From positions 1 to 26,617 of the forward strand of contig CACPEI010000008.1 of the NCBI GenBank assembly GCA_902632875.1: 26,617 bases of DNA, read 5' to 3'. Under the pieces are notes generated by a model. The model did not search any database and was not told where the DNA came from. It saw only the letters and a list, made by a program, of their open reading frames with translations. This DNA comes from an uncultured Pelagibacteraceae bacterium. Its GTDB lineage: Bacteria > Pseudomonadota > Alphaproteobacteria > Pelagibacterales > Pelagibacteraceae. A program made the position numbers and the translations under genes. Shown in pieces: positions 17,673-26,145 of this stretch; the first letter of the stretch is position 1, and each line of letters begins with the position of its first letter.

Positions 17673-19130
17673 TTATTCTTTTGCGAGCAAATAATATATT
17701 ACTGCTCCAACAAATGCTCCAATAATCCAAGCATAAGGCTGTAGGAACATCAAGCTTGAATTCCATATTGTTGAGGCTGAAAAAATAAATCCTAAAATTA
17801 AAGAGTAAATTCCTTTAATATGCCAACCTCCTGAAAAAAAATATGCACCATTAGCCTCTAAAGAGTGGATGTCTTTATTAATAAGATTGCCTTTTTTAAT
17901 AAAGTAAAAATCAGCAACCATAACCCCAAATAATGGACCAAAAAAAGCACCGAATGTATCTATAATTGATAAAATTCCAATCTGACTAAAAACTGTAAGC
18001 CAAAAAATAGCAATCGTTATTCCAAATAGACTTATAATTATACTTGAACTTTTTAAAGATAATGATGATGGAATAAAATTTATTACAGAATACTGAGAAG
18101 GTATAAAATTTGCAATTAGGTTGGTTGAAATTGATGCAATAATAATAAAAATTAGGGCAACAATTGTTATAAGAAGATTATTTAATTTTCCAATAATATC
18201 AGTCGGATTAGTAAATATTTTTGATAAATTTTGTGGATCATTATTCAAAAAACTATCAACACCAGTTATTATAAAAACTGCTAGCAAAGAAAAAATAATC
18301 AAATTTAAGATGAGTGAGAGATTTCCTAATTTAAGTTGTTTTTCATCTTTAATATATCTGGAAAAATCACCAAAACTTAAAATTAAAATTGAAAAATAAG
18401 CAAACATTGTTCCTGCAACTGTTATTAATGGCACTAAATTTTCAGTTTGGAGAAAATTACTAAGATCTAGAATATCAATAAATGACCTTGCGGTAGATTT
18501 TACGTCAGTCAATAATACAGCTAAGAAAAAAACTAATATTCCAAAATATACTGAAATTGCCGACCATTTGATTATTTTTTTATTAAAATTCATTCCTACA
18601 CTAAATAAAACAAATTGAAGAACTATCGAAACAAAAATAGATAACCAGTCAATACTATTTAAACCTAAAAAAAATGTTAAAAAAATTTCTTTATCAAGGA
18701 AAGTACTATCTATAGAAAATAATCCAATTCGAATTAAATATCCAAAAGCTTTAGATAAAAAATATGTCTGTATACCAAACATAAAAATTCCAACTAAACC
18801 TCTTACTAGTCCAAAATATTTTGCTCCTTTAATACCCAGTGAGGACCTCAACAAAACTACAAAAGGTAATCCAAATTTTTGAGAGGGTTTACCTATCAAA
18901 TTTGAAAAAAAATAAACTATTATAGCTCCTAATATTGTTCCAAAGAAAATAACAAAAGAATTTAAATTATAAATCACATACAAAGATCCAATTAGAGAAA
19001 ATCCAATTACACTTTGAATACTTACTCCCCAAAAACAAAATAGATCTTTCCAATCCCAGTTTTTATTATTGGGGTTGACCGTAACTAAATCCCAGTTAAT
19101 AAGTGTTTTTTTTGTTTTTTGCTGACTCAC
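17673..19130 (-). CDS. NCS1-family nucleobase:cation symporter-like permease
   Basis: A 485-residue integral membrane protein with about 12 helices. GVSIQSVIGFSL in helix 1, GKPSQKFGLPFVVLLRSSLG (81-100), FGIQTY with Q121, DFSRY after helix 6 and STNLIANFIPSQY in helix 8 match the NCS1 family (Mhp1, CodB, PucI). S335-T336 fit the sodium-site Ser-Thr of Mhp1. By hand alignment, the two tryptophans that sandwich the ring in Mhp1 (W117, W220) are M117 and F246 here. The start is GTG at 19130: an in-frame TAA directly precedes it and no later Met is plausible. It lies 25 bases after dctM and 4 bases before the SDR, so it is co-transcribed with a TRAP transporter. The substrate is unknown. Confidence 0.87.
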   Translation of the reverse strand: MSQQKTKKTLINWDLVTVNPNNKNWDWKDLFCFWGVSIQSVIGFSLIGSLYVIYNLNSFVIFFGTILGAIIVYFFSNLIGKPSQKFGLPFVVLLRSSLGIKGAKYFGLVRGLVGIFMFGIQTYFLSKAFGYLIRIGLFSIDSTFLDKEIFLTFFLGLNSIDWLSIFVSIVLQFVLFSVGMNFNKKIIKWSAISVYFGILVFFLAVLLTDVKSTARSFIDILDLSNFLQTENLVPLITVAGTMFAYFSILILSFGDFSRYIKDEKQLKLGNLSLILNLIIFSLLAVFIITGVDSFLNNDPQNLSKIFTNPTDIIGKLNNLLITIVALIFIIIASISTNLIANFIPSQYSVINFIPSSLSLKSSSIIISLFGITIAIFWLTVFSQIGILSIIDTFGAFFGPLFGVMVADFYFIKKGNLINKDIHSLEANGAYFFSGGWHIKGIYSLILGFIFSASTIWNSSLMFLQPYAWIIGAFVGAVIYYLLAKE

Positions 19131-19155
19131 TTAGACAATATAAAACTTTAATATT

Positions 19156-20490
19156 CTACTGTCCATATAAGAGAGTTGGTAACCAAAGTGCAATTTTAGG
19201 AAATATAATGATCAAAATTAATCCTATTACTTGAAGAACCATAAACTGCATCATTCCATAATAAATATCTTTTAAATCCCATTCAGGCACAACTCCTTTT
19301 AAAAAATAAGCCGAGAGAGCTACCGGAGGTGAGAGCCAGGCGGTTTGTAAATTAACGGCAACTAAAATTGCAAACCAGGTTAAGTTAAACCCTAATGCTT
19401 CAACTAAAGGTAAAATTATAGGAATAATAATCATTACAATAGGTACCCATTCTAGTGGCCAACCTAATAAAAAAATCATCACCATTATCATTGCTAGAAT
19501 TAAATACTTATTCATCTCCAAGCTTAATAAAAATTCAGTTAATAATGTTGGAGTTCCTAATCTTGCAAAAACTGCACCAAAAAAATTTGATGCTGCAACT
19601 AAAACCATTATCAAAGCAGTAATCTCTAATGTTTTTACTAATGCTTCTTGAAGTTTTGAAAAAGTTAATTTTTTATAAGCTAATGAAAGTAATAAAGCAC
19701 CCATAGCTCCGCAGCCCGCTGCCTCGGTAGGAGTTGCAAATCCAAATAAAATACTACCTAATGCAGCAAATACTAAAGCAGCTGGAGGAACTAAACCTAA
19801 AAAAAATTCTATCCATACTTCTTTCATGCTTGCAGCCCTCATATCATCAGGTAAAACAGGTCCGAGTTTAGGATTAATCATGCATCTAATTGTTGTATAA
19901 GCTGCATACAAACTTGCGAGAAGAATTCCAGGTAAAATCGCAGCCGCAAATAAATCAATAACTGGAATTTCCATAATAGGCCCCATTACAACAAGCATAA
20001 TACTTGGAGGAATTAAAATTCCTAAAGTACCACCAGCAGTAATAGTTCCTGCAGCAAGTTTTACATCATAACCAGATCTATTCATTGACTTAGCAGCCAT
20101 TATTCCGAGAATTGTGACTGATGCACCAACAATTCCTGTTGCCGCCGCGAATATAACTGAAACAAATAAAACTGCGTAATATAAAGACCCCTTTACTTTT
20201 GCAAGCATCATTTGAAATGCAGAAAACAACCTCTCCATCAATCCAGCTTGTTCCATCATAATACCCATAAAAACAAAGAGTGGGACGGCGGCAAGAGTTT
20301 GTTCGGTCATGACCATGGAAAATTGAAGAGTCATTAAATAAAAAACTAGTTTTCCAAACCCAAGATAACCAAATACAAAACCTAGAAATATTAAAGTAAA
20401 TGAAATAGGAAACCCTATAAATATTGCAAATAGCATAACGCCAACTAAAATGAAACCTAAAATAGCTGGATCAATGAATTCTGCTATCAT
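19156..20490 (-). CDS. dctM: TRAP transporter large permease (DctM family)
   Basis: A 444-residue membrane protein with about 12 helices, the ion-coupled translocation subunit of a tripartite ATP-independent periplasmic transporter. GILIPPSIMLVVMG and FATPTEAAGCGAMGAL are conserved DctM motifs, and the QTAWLSPPVALSAYFLKGV segment near the C-terminus is typical. The frame runs six codons further upstream, but I chose the ATG at 20490. It overlaps the dctQ stop as ATGA, and GGAGAG lies 6 bases upstream as a good Shine-Dalgarno sequence inside dctQ, so the two are translationally coupled. It is followed by the NCS1 permease. Confidence 0.95.
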   Translation of the reverse strand: MIAEFIDPAILGFILVGVMLFAIFIGFPISFTLIFLGFVFGYLGFGKLVFYLMTLQFSMVMTEQTLAAVPLFVFMGIMMEQAGLMERLFSAFQMMLAKVKGSLYYAVLFVSVIFAAATGIVGASVTILGIMAAKSMNRSGYDVKLAAGTITAGGTLGILIPPSIMLVVMGPIMEIPVIDLFAAAILPGILLASLYAAYTTIRCMINPKLGPVLPDDMRAASMKEVWIEFFLGLVPPAALVFAALGSILFGFATPTEAAGCGAMGALLLSLAYKKLTFSKLQEALVKTLEITALIMVLVAASNFFGAVFARLGTPTLLTEFLLSLEMNKYLILAMIMVMIFLLGWPLEWVPIVMIIIPIILPLVEALGFNLTWFAILVAVNLQTAWLSPPVALSAYFLKGVVPEWDLKDIYYGMMQFMVLQVIGLILIIIFPKIALWLPTLLYGQ

Positions 20491-21101
20491 TTTTTCTCTC
20501 CTGGCCACTCGCCTTTTTTAGCTGCCCAATAACTTTTGAGTAATTCTGAAAAACCTTGAATTAATAAAAAAATGATTCCAAGCAACAAACACGTTTTAAT
20601 AGGCCACATATAAGGCATCCAAGTAGTATCCATCCCTCGTTCACCTCTTCTAATTGACTCTTCAACAAAACCTATGGTCATATAAAGAAAAACAATTAGT
20701 CCTGGGAAATAAAATAAAAGATATAACCAAAAATCAATAAGACCTTGTGTTTTGGTTTTAAAATTTCTGTATAAAAAATCTGCTCTTATATGAACTCCTC
20801 TAGAGAGAGCGTATCCTGCACCAAGCATAAATAATGCACCATAAAGAAAACGGCTTATGTCATAGGCCCAAATTGTTGGTGCTAAAAATAATTTTCTTGC
20901 AAGAACTTCATAGGTCATTGCAAATATTAGTGGCATCAATATCCAACAAACAATACTACCAATCCACTTACTGAATCTATCAATATTTACTATAGATTTA
21001 GCCATCCATGATGGCATGTCTGTTGGCATTTTACCTGATCCACCTCGCCTTTCGGCAATCATTTCATCTGAAATATCTAGTTTACCAGGTTCGTCTGCCA
21101 T
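20487..21101 (-). CDS. dctQ: TRAP transporter small permease (DctQ family)
   Basis: A 204-residue protein with four hydrophobic helices (about 47-70, 82-103, 123-145 and 168-190) after an unusually long polar N-terminus of about 40 residues (MADEPGKLDISDEMIAERRG and on). DctQ pairs with DctM in the membrane and helps dock the binding protein. YEVLARKLFLAPTIWAYDIS and LYGALFMLGAGYALSRGVHI are typical family segments. The polar head is longer than in many family members. It starts 68 bases after the dctP stop, beyond a hairpin; its stop overlaps the dctM start. Confidence 0.93.
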   Translation of the reverse strand: MADEPGKLDISDEMIAERRGGSGKMPTDMPSWMAKSIVNIDRFSKWIGSIVCWILMPLIFAMTYEVLARKLFLAPTIWAYDISRFLYGALFMLGAGYALSRGVHIRADFLYRNFKTKTQGLIDFWLYLLFYFPGLIVFLYMTIGFVEESIRRGERGMDTTWMPYMWPIKTCLLLGIIFLLIQGFSELLKSYWAAKKGEWPGEKK

Positions 21102-21114
21102 AAAATTTTAGTTA

Positions 21115-21148
21115 AAAAAGTTAGAGCGGACTAAAAAGTCCGCTCTAA
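21115..21148 (-). terminator. Hairpin with U tract between dctP and dctQ (partial terminator or mRNA stabiliser)
   Basis: TTAGAGCGGAC (21121-21131) and GTCCGCTCTAA (21138-21148) form a perfect 11-bp stem with a 6-base loop. On the coding (reverse) strand the stem is followed by C and TTTTTT (21120-21115), the layout of an intrinsic terminator. It is much more GC-rich than its surroundings. Its place between dctP and dctQM suggests it cuts most transcripts after dctP or protects the dctP mRNA 3' end, so that binding protein exceeds permease. The structure is seen; the function is inferred. Confidence 0.8.
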
Positions 21149-21169
21149 AAAATAAAGATTAATTACTGA

Positions 21170-22264
21170 TTACTTTAATGTTGCTGCGTGAGCCATTCCT
21201 AGCTTCGCATTAGACATTTGAGCACCACTCCAGAAAGGAACAGCAATATCAGCAAAGTTTTTCATTGAAGTATAAACTTCATTGAAAAATTTGTTATTTT
21301 TAGCATTCTTATTTAGAGACGCTTTTGCTGCAGCCATATATTCTGTGAAATAATCAGAAGGTGTGTCTTCTAATATTACTCCATGTTTAGTAGTTAACTC
21401 TTGTAATGCTTTTCCGTTTTCATAGATTCTGTAACTTAAAGATTTAGCTAATGATGCATTAGCAGCTACTTCAAGAGACTTTTTCTCATGGTCACTCATA
21501 GCATTATAAGTTTTTCCAGTAATGTAAAAGTCAGCATTTACGACTACTTGGTGTAAACCTTGTAAGTAATAATGCTTTAATACTTTTTGAAAACCAAATG
21601 TTAAGTCTGGTTTTGGACAACACCACTCAGCAGCATCGATAGTTCCTGCTTCTAAAGCTGGTAGAATATCTCCACCACCCATAGCAACAGATGCTATACC
21701 AATGTCTTTATAAGTTTGTCCTGGAATTCCTGGAGGAGTTCTGAACTTATATTTTCTAAAGTCAGCCATATCTTTAATTGGTTTTGGAAACCATCCTAAA
21801 GCTTCAGGGCCAACTGGTTGAATCATAAATCCTTTAATATCTCTTCCCATTTCTTTCCAAAGTTGGTCATATAATTCTTTACCACCACCATATTGGAACC
21901 ATGATAGGAATGCGATATTGTCGATACCTACTCCACCACCAGCTACTGGCGAACCAAATAACATAGCAGCAGGGTGATCACCTGACCAATAGTGCGTCCA
22001 TGCGAATCCACAATCAATTAGACCTTTGTCAACAGCATCTAAAGTTTCTTTAACACCAACAACTGCTCCTGCAGGCAAGATTTCAAATTTTAGAGATCCA
22101 CCTGTTAAAGTTGTTACAGTGTCAGTAAAGTCTTTTAACATTTTAACTTCATCAGCTTTAGTGTTAAGCACTGTTTGACATTTTAGTGTTTTTGCAGCAT
22201 TAGCACTTGAAGTAAATCCAATCACTAATAGTGTTGCAAATAACATTGAAATGATTTTTTTCAT
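21170..22264 (-). CDS. dctP: TRAP transporter substrate-binding protein (DctP family)
   Basis: A 364-residue periplasmic binding protein with signal peptide MKKIISMLFATLLVIGFTSS and cleavage after ANA. FRTPPG with R175 is the position that in DctP-family proteins binds the substrate carboxylate; GGGDILPALEAGTIDAAEW (196-214) is the other core motif. The overall pattern, including GFQKVLKHYYLQGLHQ, is closest to the TakP-like branch that binds 2-oxo acids. Two adjacent cysteines, C215-C216, follow E213-W214. An AGAGGA Shine-Dalgarno sequence lies 7 bases upstream. Codon use is richer in G/C than in its neighbours, as in highly expressed SAR11 binding proteins. It heads the dctPQM-NCS1-SDR run. 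A carboxylate ligand is likely, but its identity is not known. Confidence 0.94.
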   Translation of the reverse strand: MKKIISMLFATLLVIGFTSSANAAKTLKCQTVLNTKADEVKMLKDFTDTVTTLTGGSLKFEILPAGAVVGVKETLDAVDKGLIDCGFAWTHYWSGDHPAAMLFGSPVAGGGVGIDNIAFLSWFQYGGGKELYDQLWKEMGRDIKGFMIQPVGPEALGWFPKPIKDMADFRKYKFRTPPGIPGQTYKDIGIASVAMGGGDILPALEAGTIDAAEWCCPKPDLTFGFQKVLKHYYLQGLHQVVVNADFYITGKTYNAMSDHEKKSLEVAANASLAKSLSYRIYENGKALQELTTKHGVILEDTPSDYFTEYMAAAKASLNKNAKNNKFFNEVYTSMKNFADIAVPFWSGAQMSNAKLGMAHAATLK

Positions 22265-22320
22265 TATTTTTCCTCTAGTTAGTTAAATTTAACGTGAGTA
22301 ATACAATCAGAAAAACAAAC

Positions 22321-22350
22321 CTGACACAAGTGACAATTGATTAATATAAG
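22321..22350 (+). promoter_or_regulatory. Probable promoter of the GMC oxidoreductase run, with a TGACA direct repeat
   Basis: CTGACA (22321-22326), an 18-base spacer and TATAAG (22345-22350) lie 48 bases upstream of the GMC start codon, and the -10 box equals that of the tRNA-Leu promoter. The -35 box overlaps the first of two TGACA copies (22322-22326 and 22331-22335) spaced 9 bases apart, a possible site for a regulator of both divergent operons. I see no convincing promoter for dctP in the same 134-base gap. Confidence 0.45.
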
Positions 22351-22398
22351 TGTAAAGATGAACAAATATTAATTATTGAAAAAACTATTCAACTATAG

Positions 22399-23994
22399 AT
22401 GGAAAACTTTGATTTTGTAATTATTGGGGCAGGATCCGCCGGATGTGTGCTTGCCAATAGACTTTCTGAAAATTTACAAAATAAAGTTTTGTTAATAGAG
22501 GCTGGAGGCAAAGATAACTATCCTTGGATACATATTCCGGTTGGATATTTTAAAACAATGCACAATCCCTCAGTAGATTGGTGTTACAAAACTGAACCAG
22601 ACGAAACAATGAATAATCGCTCTATTCGCTATCCAAGAGGTAAAACTTTAGGTGGAAGTTCAGCCATTAATGGTCTGTTGTATATAAGAGGTCAAAGTAG
22701 AGATTACGATATTTGGCGTCAACTTGGTAATACTGGGTGGGGATGGGACGATGTTCTTCCTTATTTTATTAAAGCAGAAAACCAAGAACGAGGAAAAAAC
22801 GATTTTCATGGTGTAGGTGGCCCCTTGTCAGTATCTGACCAAAGAATACAATTACCATTGCTTAACGAGTTTCAAAATGCTGCTGAAGAATTTGGAATTC
22901 CAAAAACTAAGGATTTCAATACCGGTGATAATCATGGATGTGGATATTTTCAGGTGACAGAAAAAGATGGTTTTAGATGTAGCACTGCAGTTGGATATTT
23001 AAATCCAATAAAAAATAGAAACAATTTAAGAATCATTACCAATGCTCATGTTAAAAAGATAATCTTTGAAAATAAAACTGCAAAAAGTGTTGAGTATTGG
23101 CAAGAAAATGTACTAAAAAAAGTGTCAGCAAATAAAGAAATAATTTTATCATCTGGATCAATTGGATCCCCACAAATTTTACAAACATCTGGCGTAGGAA
23201 ATTCGAAAAAACTTAAAGAATTAGGTATTGATATAGTTCATGACTTAAAAGGAGTTGGGGAGAATCTTCAAGATCATTTAATGTTTAGGCCAATTTATAA
23301 AATTTATGGGCTCAAATCATTAAATAAAAAAATTAATAGTTTGTTTGGCAAATTAATGATTGGACTAGAATATATTTTTAATAGAAGTGGACCAATGACA
23401 ATGGGTGCAAGTCAAATGTGTATGTTTGCTAAAAGTGACCCATCCTTAGAATTACCAGATCTTCAATGGCACGTTCAACCAATGAGTATGGACACCTTAG
23501 GTGCAACAAAAAATCATGACTTTCATGCATTTACACCCACTGTATCCAATATTAGACCAACTAGTAGAGGTAATGTACATATTGTTGATAAAGATTCTAG
23601 AATTTATGCAAAAGTAAAACTTAATTATCTTTCAACTGATCATGATAGAATGATTGCAGCTAAAGGTTTAAAACTTACAAGAAAAATTGTCATGGAGTCT
23701 GAGACTTTTAAAAAATATATGCCAGAAGAATATCGACCAGGCATTGATATTAATGATGATGAAGAACTTGTAAAAGCTGGTGCTGATTACGCACAAACCA
23801 TTTTTCATCCTGTTGGTACATGTAAAATGGGTCAAGATGATATGGCAGTTGTTGATGAAACTTTAAAGGTTCAAGGTTTAAATAACCTAAGAGTAATCGA
23901 TGCTTCCATAATGCCAAATATAACCTCAGGTAACACTAATGCTCCAACGATTATGATTGCAGAAAAAGGTGCTGATATGATACTTAGAGATTAA
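22399..23994 (+). CDS. GMC-family FAD-dependent oxidoreductase (choline dehydrogenase-like)
   Basis: A 531-residue flavoprotein. FVIIGAGSAGCVLANRL (6-22) is the ADP/FAD-binding loop, PRGKTLGGSSAINGLLYIRG is GMC signature 1, and SSGSIGSPQILQTSGVG is signature 2. The active-site pair H470 (FHPVGTCKMG) and N514 (GNTNAPT) has the same 44-residue spacing as in choline oxidase. The family oxidises alcohols to aldehydes or further. Annotation as betA is common for this type, but no bet genes are nearby, so the true substrate alcohol is open. It starts a plus-strand run divergent from the dctP operon, which suggests the transporter brings in its substrate or a related compound. The stop overlaps the next start by one base. 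Confidence 0.93.
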   Translation: MENFDFVIIGAGSAGCVLANRLSENLQNKVLLIEAGGKDNYPWIHIPVGYFKTMHNPSVDWCYKTEPDETMNNRSIRYPRGKTLGGSSAINGLLYIRGQSRDYDIWRQLGNTGWGWDDVLPYFIKAENQERGKNDFHGVGGPLSVSDQRIQLPLLNEFQNAAEEFGIPKTKDFNTGDNHGCGYFQVTEKDGFRCSTAVGYLNPIKNRNNLRIITNAHVKKIIFENKTAKSVEYWQENVLKKVSANKEIILSSGSIGSPQILQTSGVGNSKKLKELGIDIVHDLKGVGENLQDHLMFRPIYKIYGLKSLNKKINSLFGKLMIGLEYIFNRSGPMTMGASQMCMFAKSDPSLELPDLQWHVQPMSMDTLGATKNHDFHAFTPTVSNIRPTSRGNVHIVDKDSRIYAKVKLNYLSTDHDRMIAAKGLKLTRKIVMESETFKKYMPEEYRPGIDINDDEELVKAGADYAQTIFHPVGTCKMGQDDMAVVDETLKVQGLNNLRVIDASIMPNITSGNTNAPTIMIAEKGADMILRD

Positions 23995-24587
23995 TGTTCA
24001 CCGAATTAATCACGCCAGAGCAAATAACAATTTTAACACAAATTATTTTAATAGATCTTGTTTTAGCAGGTGATAATGCAATCATTATTGGGATGGTCGC
24101 ATCAAAATTTCCAACTGAGCAAAGAAGGAAAATTATCTTTTGGGGAATTGGTGGAGCTGTAGTTTTAAGAATCATTTTAACTCTTCTTACAGCTTATTTA
24201 TTACAAATAACTGGTTTGAGATTATTTGGAGGGTTACTTCTACTCTATATCGTCTATAAGTTATACGTTGATGTAATCAAAGGAACAGATCATGACACTG
24301 ATATAAAAGTAGATAATTCAAGTTTCCTCAAAGCTATTTGGACAATTTTGCTAGCTGACTTCACAATGAGTTTAGATAACGTGTTAGGAGTTGCTGGAGC
24401 TGCGGGTGATCACTATTATTTATTAGTTTTTGGGTTAGTTTTATCCATTATATTAATGGCTACAGCTGCTACTTTAATATCTAATTGGATAAAAAAATAT
24501 AAATGGATAGCTTGGGCAGGCTTATTGGCAATTCTTCTTGTTGCTATTGAGTTGATTTACACGGATATTAAAATATTATTTTTGTAA
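23994..24587 (+). CDS. TerC-family integral membrane protein
   Basis: A 197-residue protein with about six helices. DLVLAGDN (21-28) and DFTMSLDN (122-129) are the two acidic motifs of the TerC/YjbE family, placed symmetrically in two halves and thought to handle metal ions, probably Mn2+ export. The length is near that of the short YjbE type rather than the longer TerC type. The start overlaps the GMC stop by one base (TAATG), and the stop overlaps the next gene in the same way, so it sits inside an apparent catabolic operon. Why a metal transporter is here is not clear. Confidence 0.88.
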   Translation: MFTELITPEQITILTQIILIDLVLAGDNAIIIGMVASKFPTEQRRKIIFWGIGGAVVLRIILTLLTAYLLQITGLRLFGGLLLLYIVYKLYVDVIKGTDHDTDIKVDNSSFLKAIWTILLADFTMSLDNVLGVAGAAGDHYYLLVFGLVLSIILMATAATLISNWIKKYKWIAWAGLLAILLVAIELIYTDIKILFL

Positions 24588-25354
24588 TGTTCTTAAAAAA
24601 TTATAATTTTAGAAATAAAACTGCTGTTGTAACTGGAGCAGGTAAAGGAATAGGTAGAGCTTGCGCAATTGCTTTAGCTGAAGCAGGAGCAAATTTAGTA
24701 ATAATTAGTAGAACTAATAAAGATTTAAACGAGGTATCTAAGAGAATAAAAAAATTTAAATCAAAATGTAAATCTTATGTGTGTGATATTACTAACTATG
24801 ATGAAATTAAAGAAATTATTAATAAGCAACCCAAAATAGATATTTTAATTAATAACGCTGGAAATAATAGGCCAGCACATTTTACCAAAATTAAGAAAGA
24901 AGATATGGAATATATGGTCAAGATTAATACAATAGCTAGTTTTAACCTGGCCCACCTTTGTGCTTTGAAAATGATAAAATCAAAAAATAGAAAAAAACTG
25001 GGTGGATCTATTGTTAATATGTCATCCCAAATGGGTCATGTAGGCGGGCCTATTAGAAGTGTCTATAATATGAACAAATTTGGCTTAGAGGGTTTGACTA
25101 AGGGGATGTCAATTGATTTAGCAAAATATAATATTAGAGTAAACACTGTTTGCCCAACATTTGTCGTAACTCCAATGACTAAAAAGTTTTTGAAAAATAA
25201 AAAGTTCAAAAGAGATATGCTTAATAATATCCCTCTTGGAAGATTTGCAGAATTATCTGAGGTAGCATCTGCTGTAGTTTTTTTAGCTTCAGATGCGGCA
25301 TCAATGATCACAGGAACTTCATTATTGGTTGATGGTGGATGGACAGCAAAATAA
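24587..25354 (+). CDS. Short-chain dehydrogenase/reductase, probably NADP-preferring
   Basis: A 255-residue classical SDR. TGAGKGIG is at residues 16-23, S41-R42 after the second strand suggest NADP(H), NNAG is at 89-92, and the catalytic residues are S147, Y160 and K164 (YNMNK). The ending ITGTSLLVDGGW is the standard family C-terminus, so the length is complete. It differs from the SDR at the other end of the locus (16916-17668), which carries Asp at the cofactor-specificity position. It overlaps the TerC stop by one base, and its end overlaps the M23 gene by 16. It resembles gluconate/sugar-alcohol dehydrogenase-type SDRs, but the substrate is unknown. Confidence 0.88.
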   Translation: MFLKNYNFRNKTAVVTGAGKGIGRACAIALAEAGANLVIISRTNKDLNEVSKRIKKFKSKCKSYVCDITNYDEIKEIINKQPKIDILINNAGNNRPAHFTKIKKEDMEYMVKINTIASFNLAHLCALKMIKSKNRKKLGGSIVNMSSQMGHVGGPIRSVYNMNKFGLEGLTKGMSIDLAKYNIRVNTVCPTFVVTPMTKKFLKNKKFKRDMLNNIPLGRFAELSEVASAVVFLASDAASMITGTSLLVDGGWTAK

Positions 25355-26145
25355 TAATTAGATTATTACTTATATTAATCATTCTAATTCCCTCTCGTCT
25401 TAGTGCTATAGAGTTTGAAGGGAAATTTATTCAAGGTCATTATATTATTGGCACGACTGACCCGTCAGCTAAGATTATCATTGATAAAAAAGAGGTAAAA
25501 GTTTCAGAAGATGGATTTTTCGTATTCGGAATTGATAGAGATAGGAAATTCGATTTGACTATTACAAAAATTCAAGATGGATCAAAAGAAAAAATTATCA
25601 AAAAAGTTTTGAAGAGAAATTATAAAATTCAAAGAATAGATGGCTTAGAAGAAAGCAAAGTAACTCCTCCTGAATCAGTTTATAAAAGAATAAAAGAGGA
25701 AAATAAAAAAATTGGTAAAGCAAGAGCAATTAATTCTAATTTACCTTTTTTTAAAAACCAATTTATTATGCCTGTTAAAGGTATAATAAGCGGTGTTTAT
25801 GGCAGTCAAAGAATTTTGAATGGTAAACCAAAGTGGCCCCATTATGGAATTGATATTGCTGCAAAAAAAGGAACGATGATTAAATCATCTGGTTCAGGCG
25901 TTGTAACAATGGCAGAGGATGATCTTTATTACACTGGTGGTACAATCATAATGGATCATGGTCACGGAATTTCTACCATTTATTCACACCTTGAAAACGT
26001 GATGGTTTCTGTTGGAGACAAAATCAATCAAGGTGATATTATTGGAACAGTAGGATCAACTGGAAGATCTACGGGCCCCCACTTGGATTTTAGAGTAAAT
26101 TGGTTTCAAACTAGACTTGACCCAATGTCAATTTTAGAAAAATGA
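25339..26145 (+). CDS. M23-family (LytM-type) murein peptidase, exported
   Basis: A 268-residue protein with a signal peptide (residues 1-23, ending RLSA), a middle polar region and a C-terminal M23 domain (about 143-265). The first zinc motif is HYGID (H168, D172), the active-site histidine is H217 in YSHL, and the last motif is GPHLDFRV (H248-x-D250). The classic motif is HxH, so the third metal ligand is Asp here, a variant I recall from some proteobacterial M23 proteins. It probably cuts peptidoglycan cross-links in the periplasm. It starts inside the end of the SDR (16-base overlap), and its TGA overlaps the next ATG. Confidence 0.9.
   Translation: MDSKIIIRLLLILIILIPSRLSAIEFEGKFIQGHYIIGTTDPSAKIIIDKKEVKVSEDGFFVFGIDRDRKFDLTITKIQDGSKEKIIKKVLKRNYKIQRIDGLEESKVTPPESVYKRIKEENKKIGKARAINSNLPFFKNQFIMPVKGIISGVYGSQRILNGKPKWPHYGIDIAAKKGTMIKSSGSGVVTMAEDDLYYTGGTIIMDHGHGISTIYSHLENVMVSVGDKINQGDIIGTVGSTGRSTGPHLDFRVNWFQTRLDPMSILEK

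Noticed and set aside
22265..22398. Riboswitch or structured leader in front of dctP or the GMC gene
   Set aside because: I see no GC-rich paired elements or known aptamer motif; only a probable promoter and a TGACA repeat.
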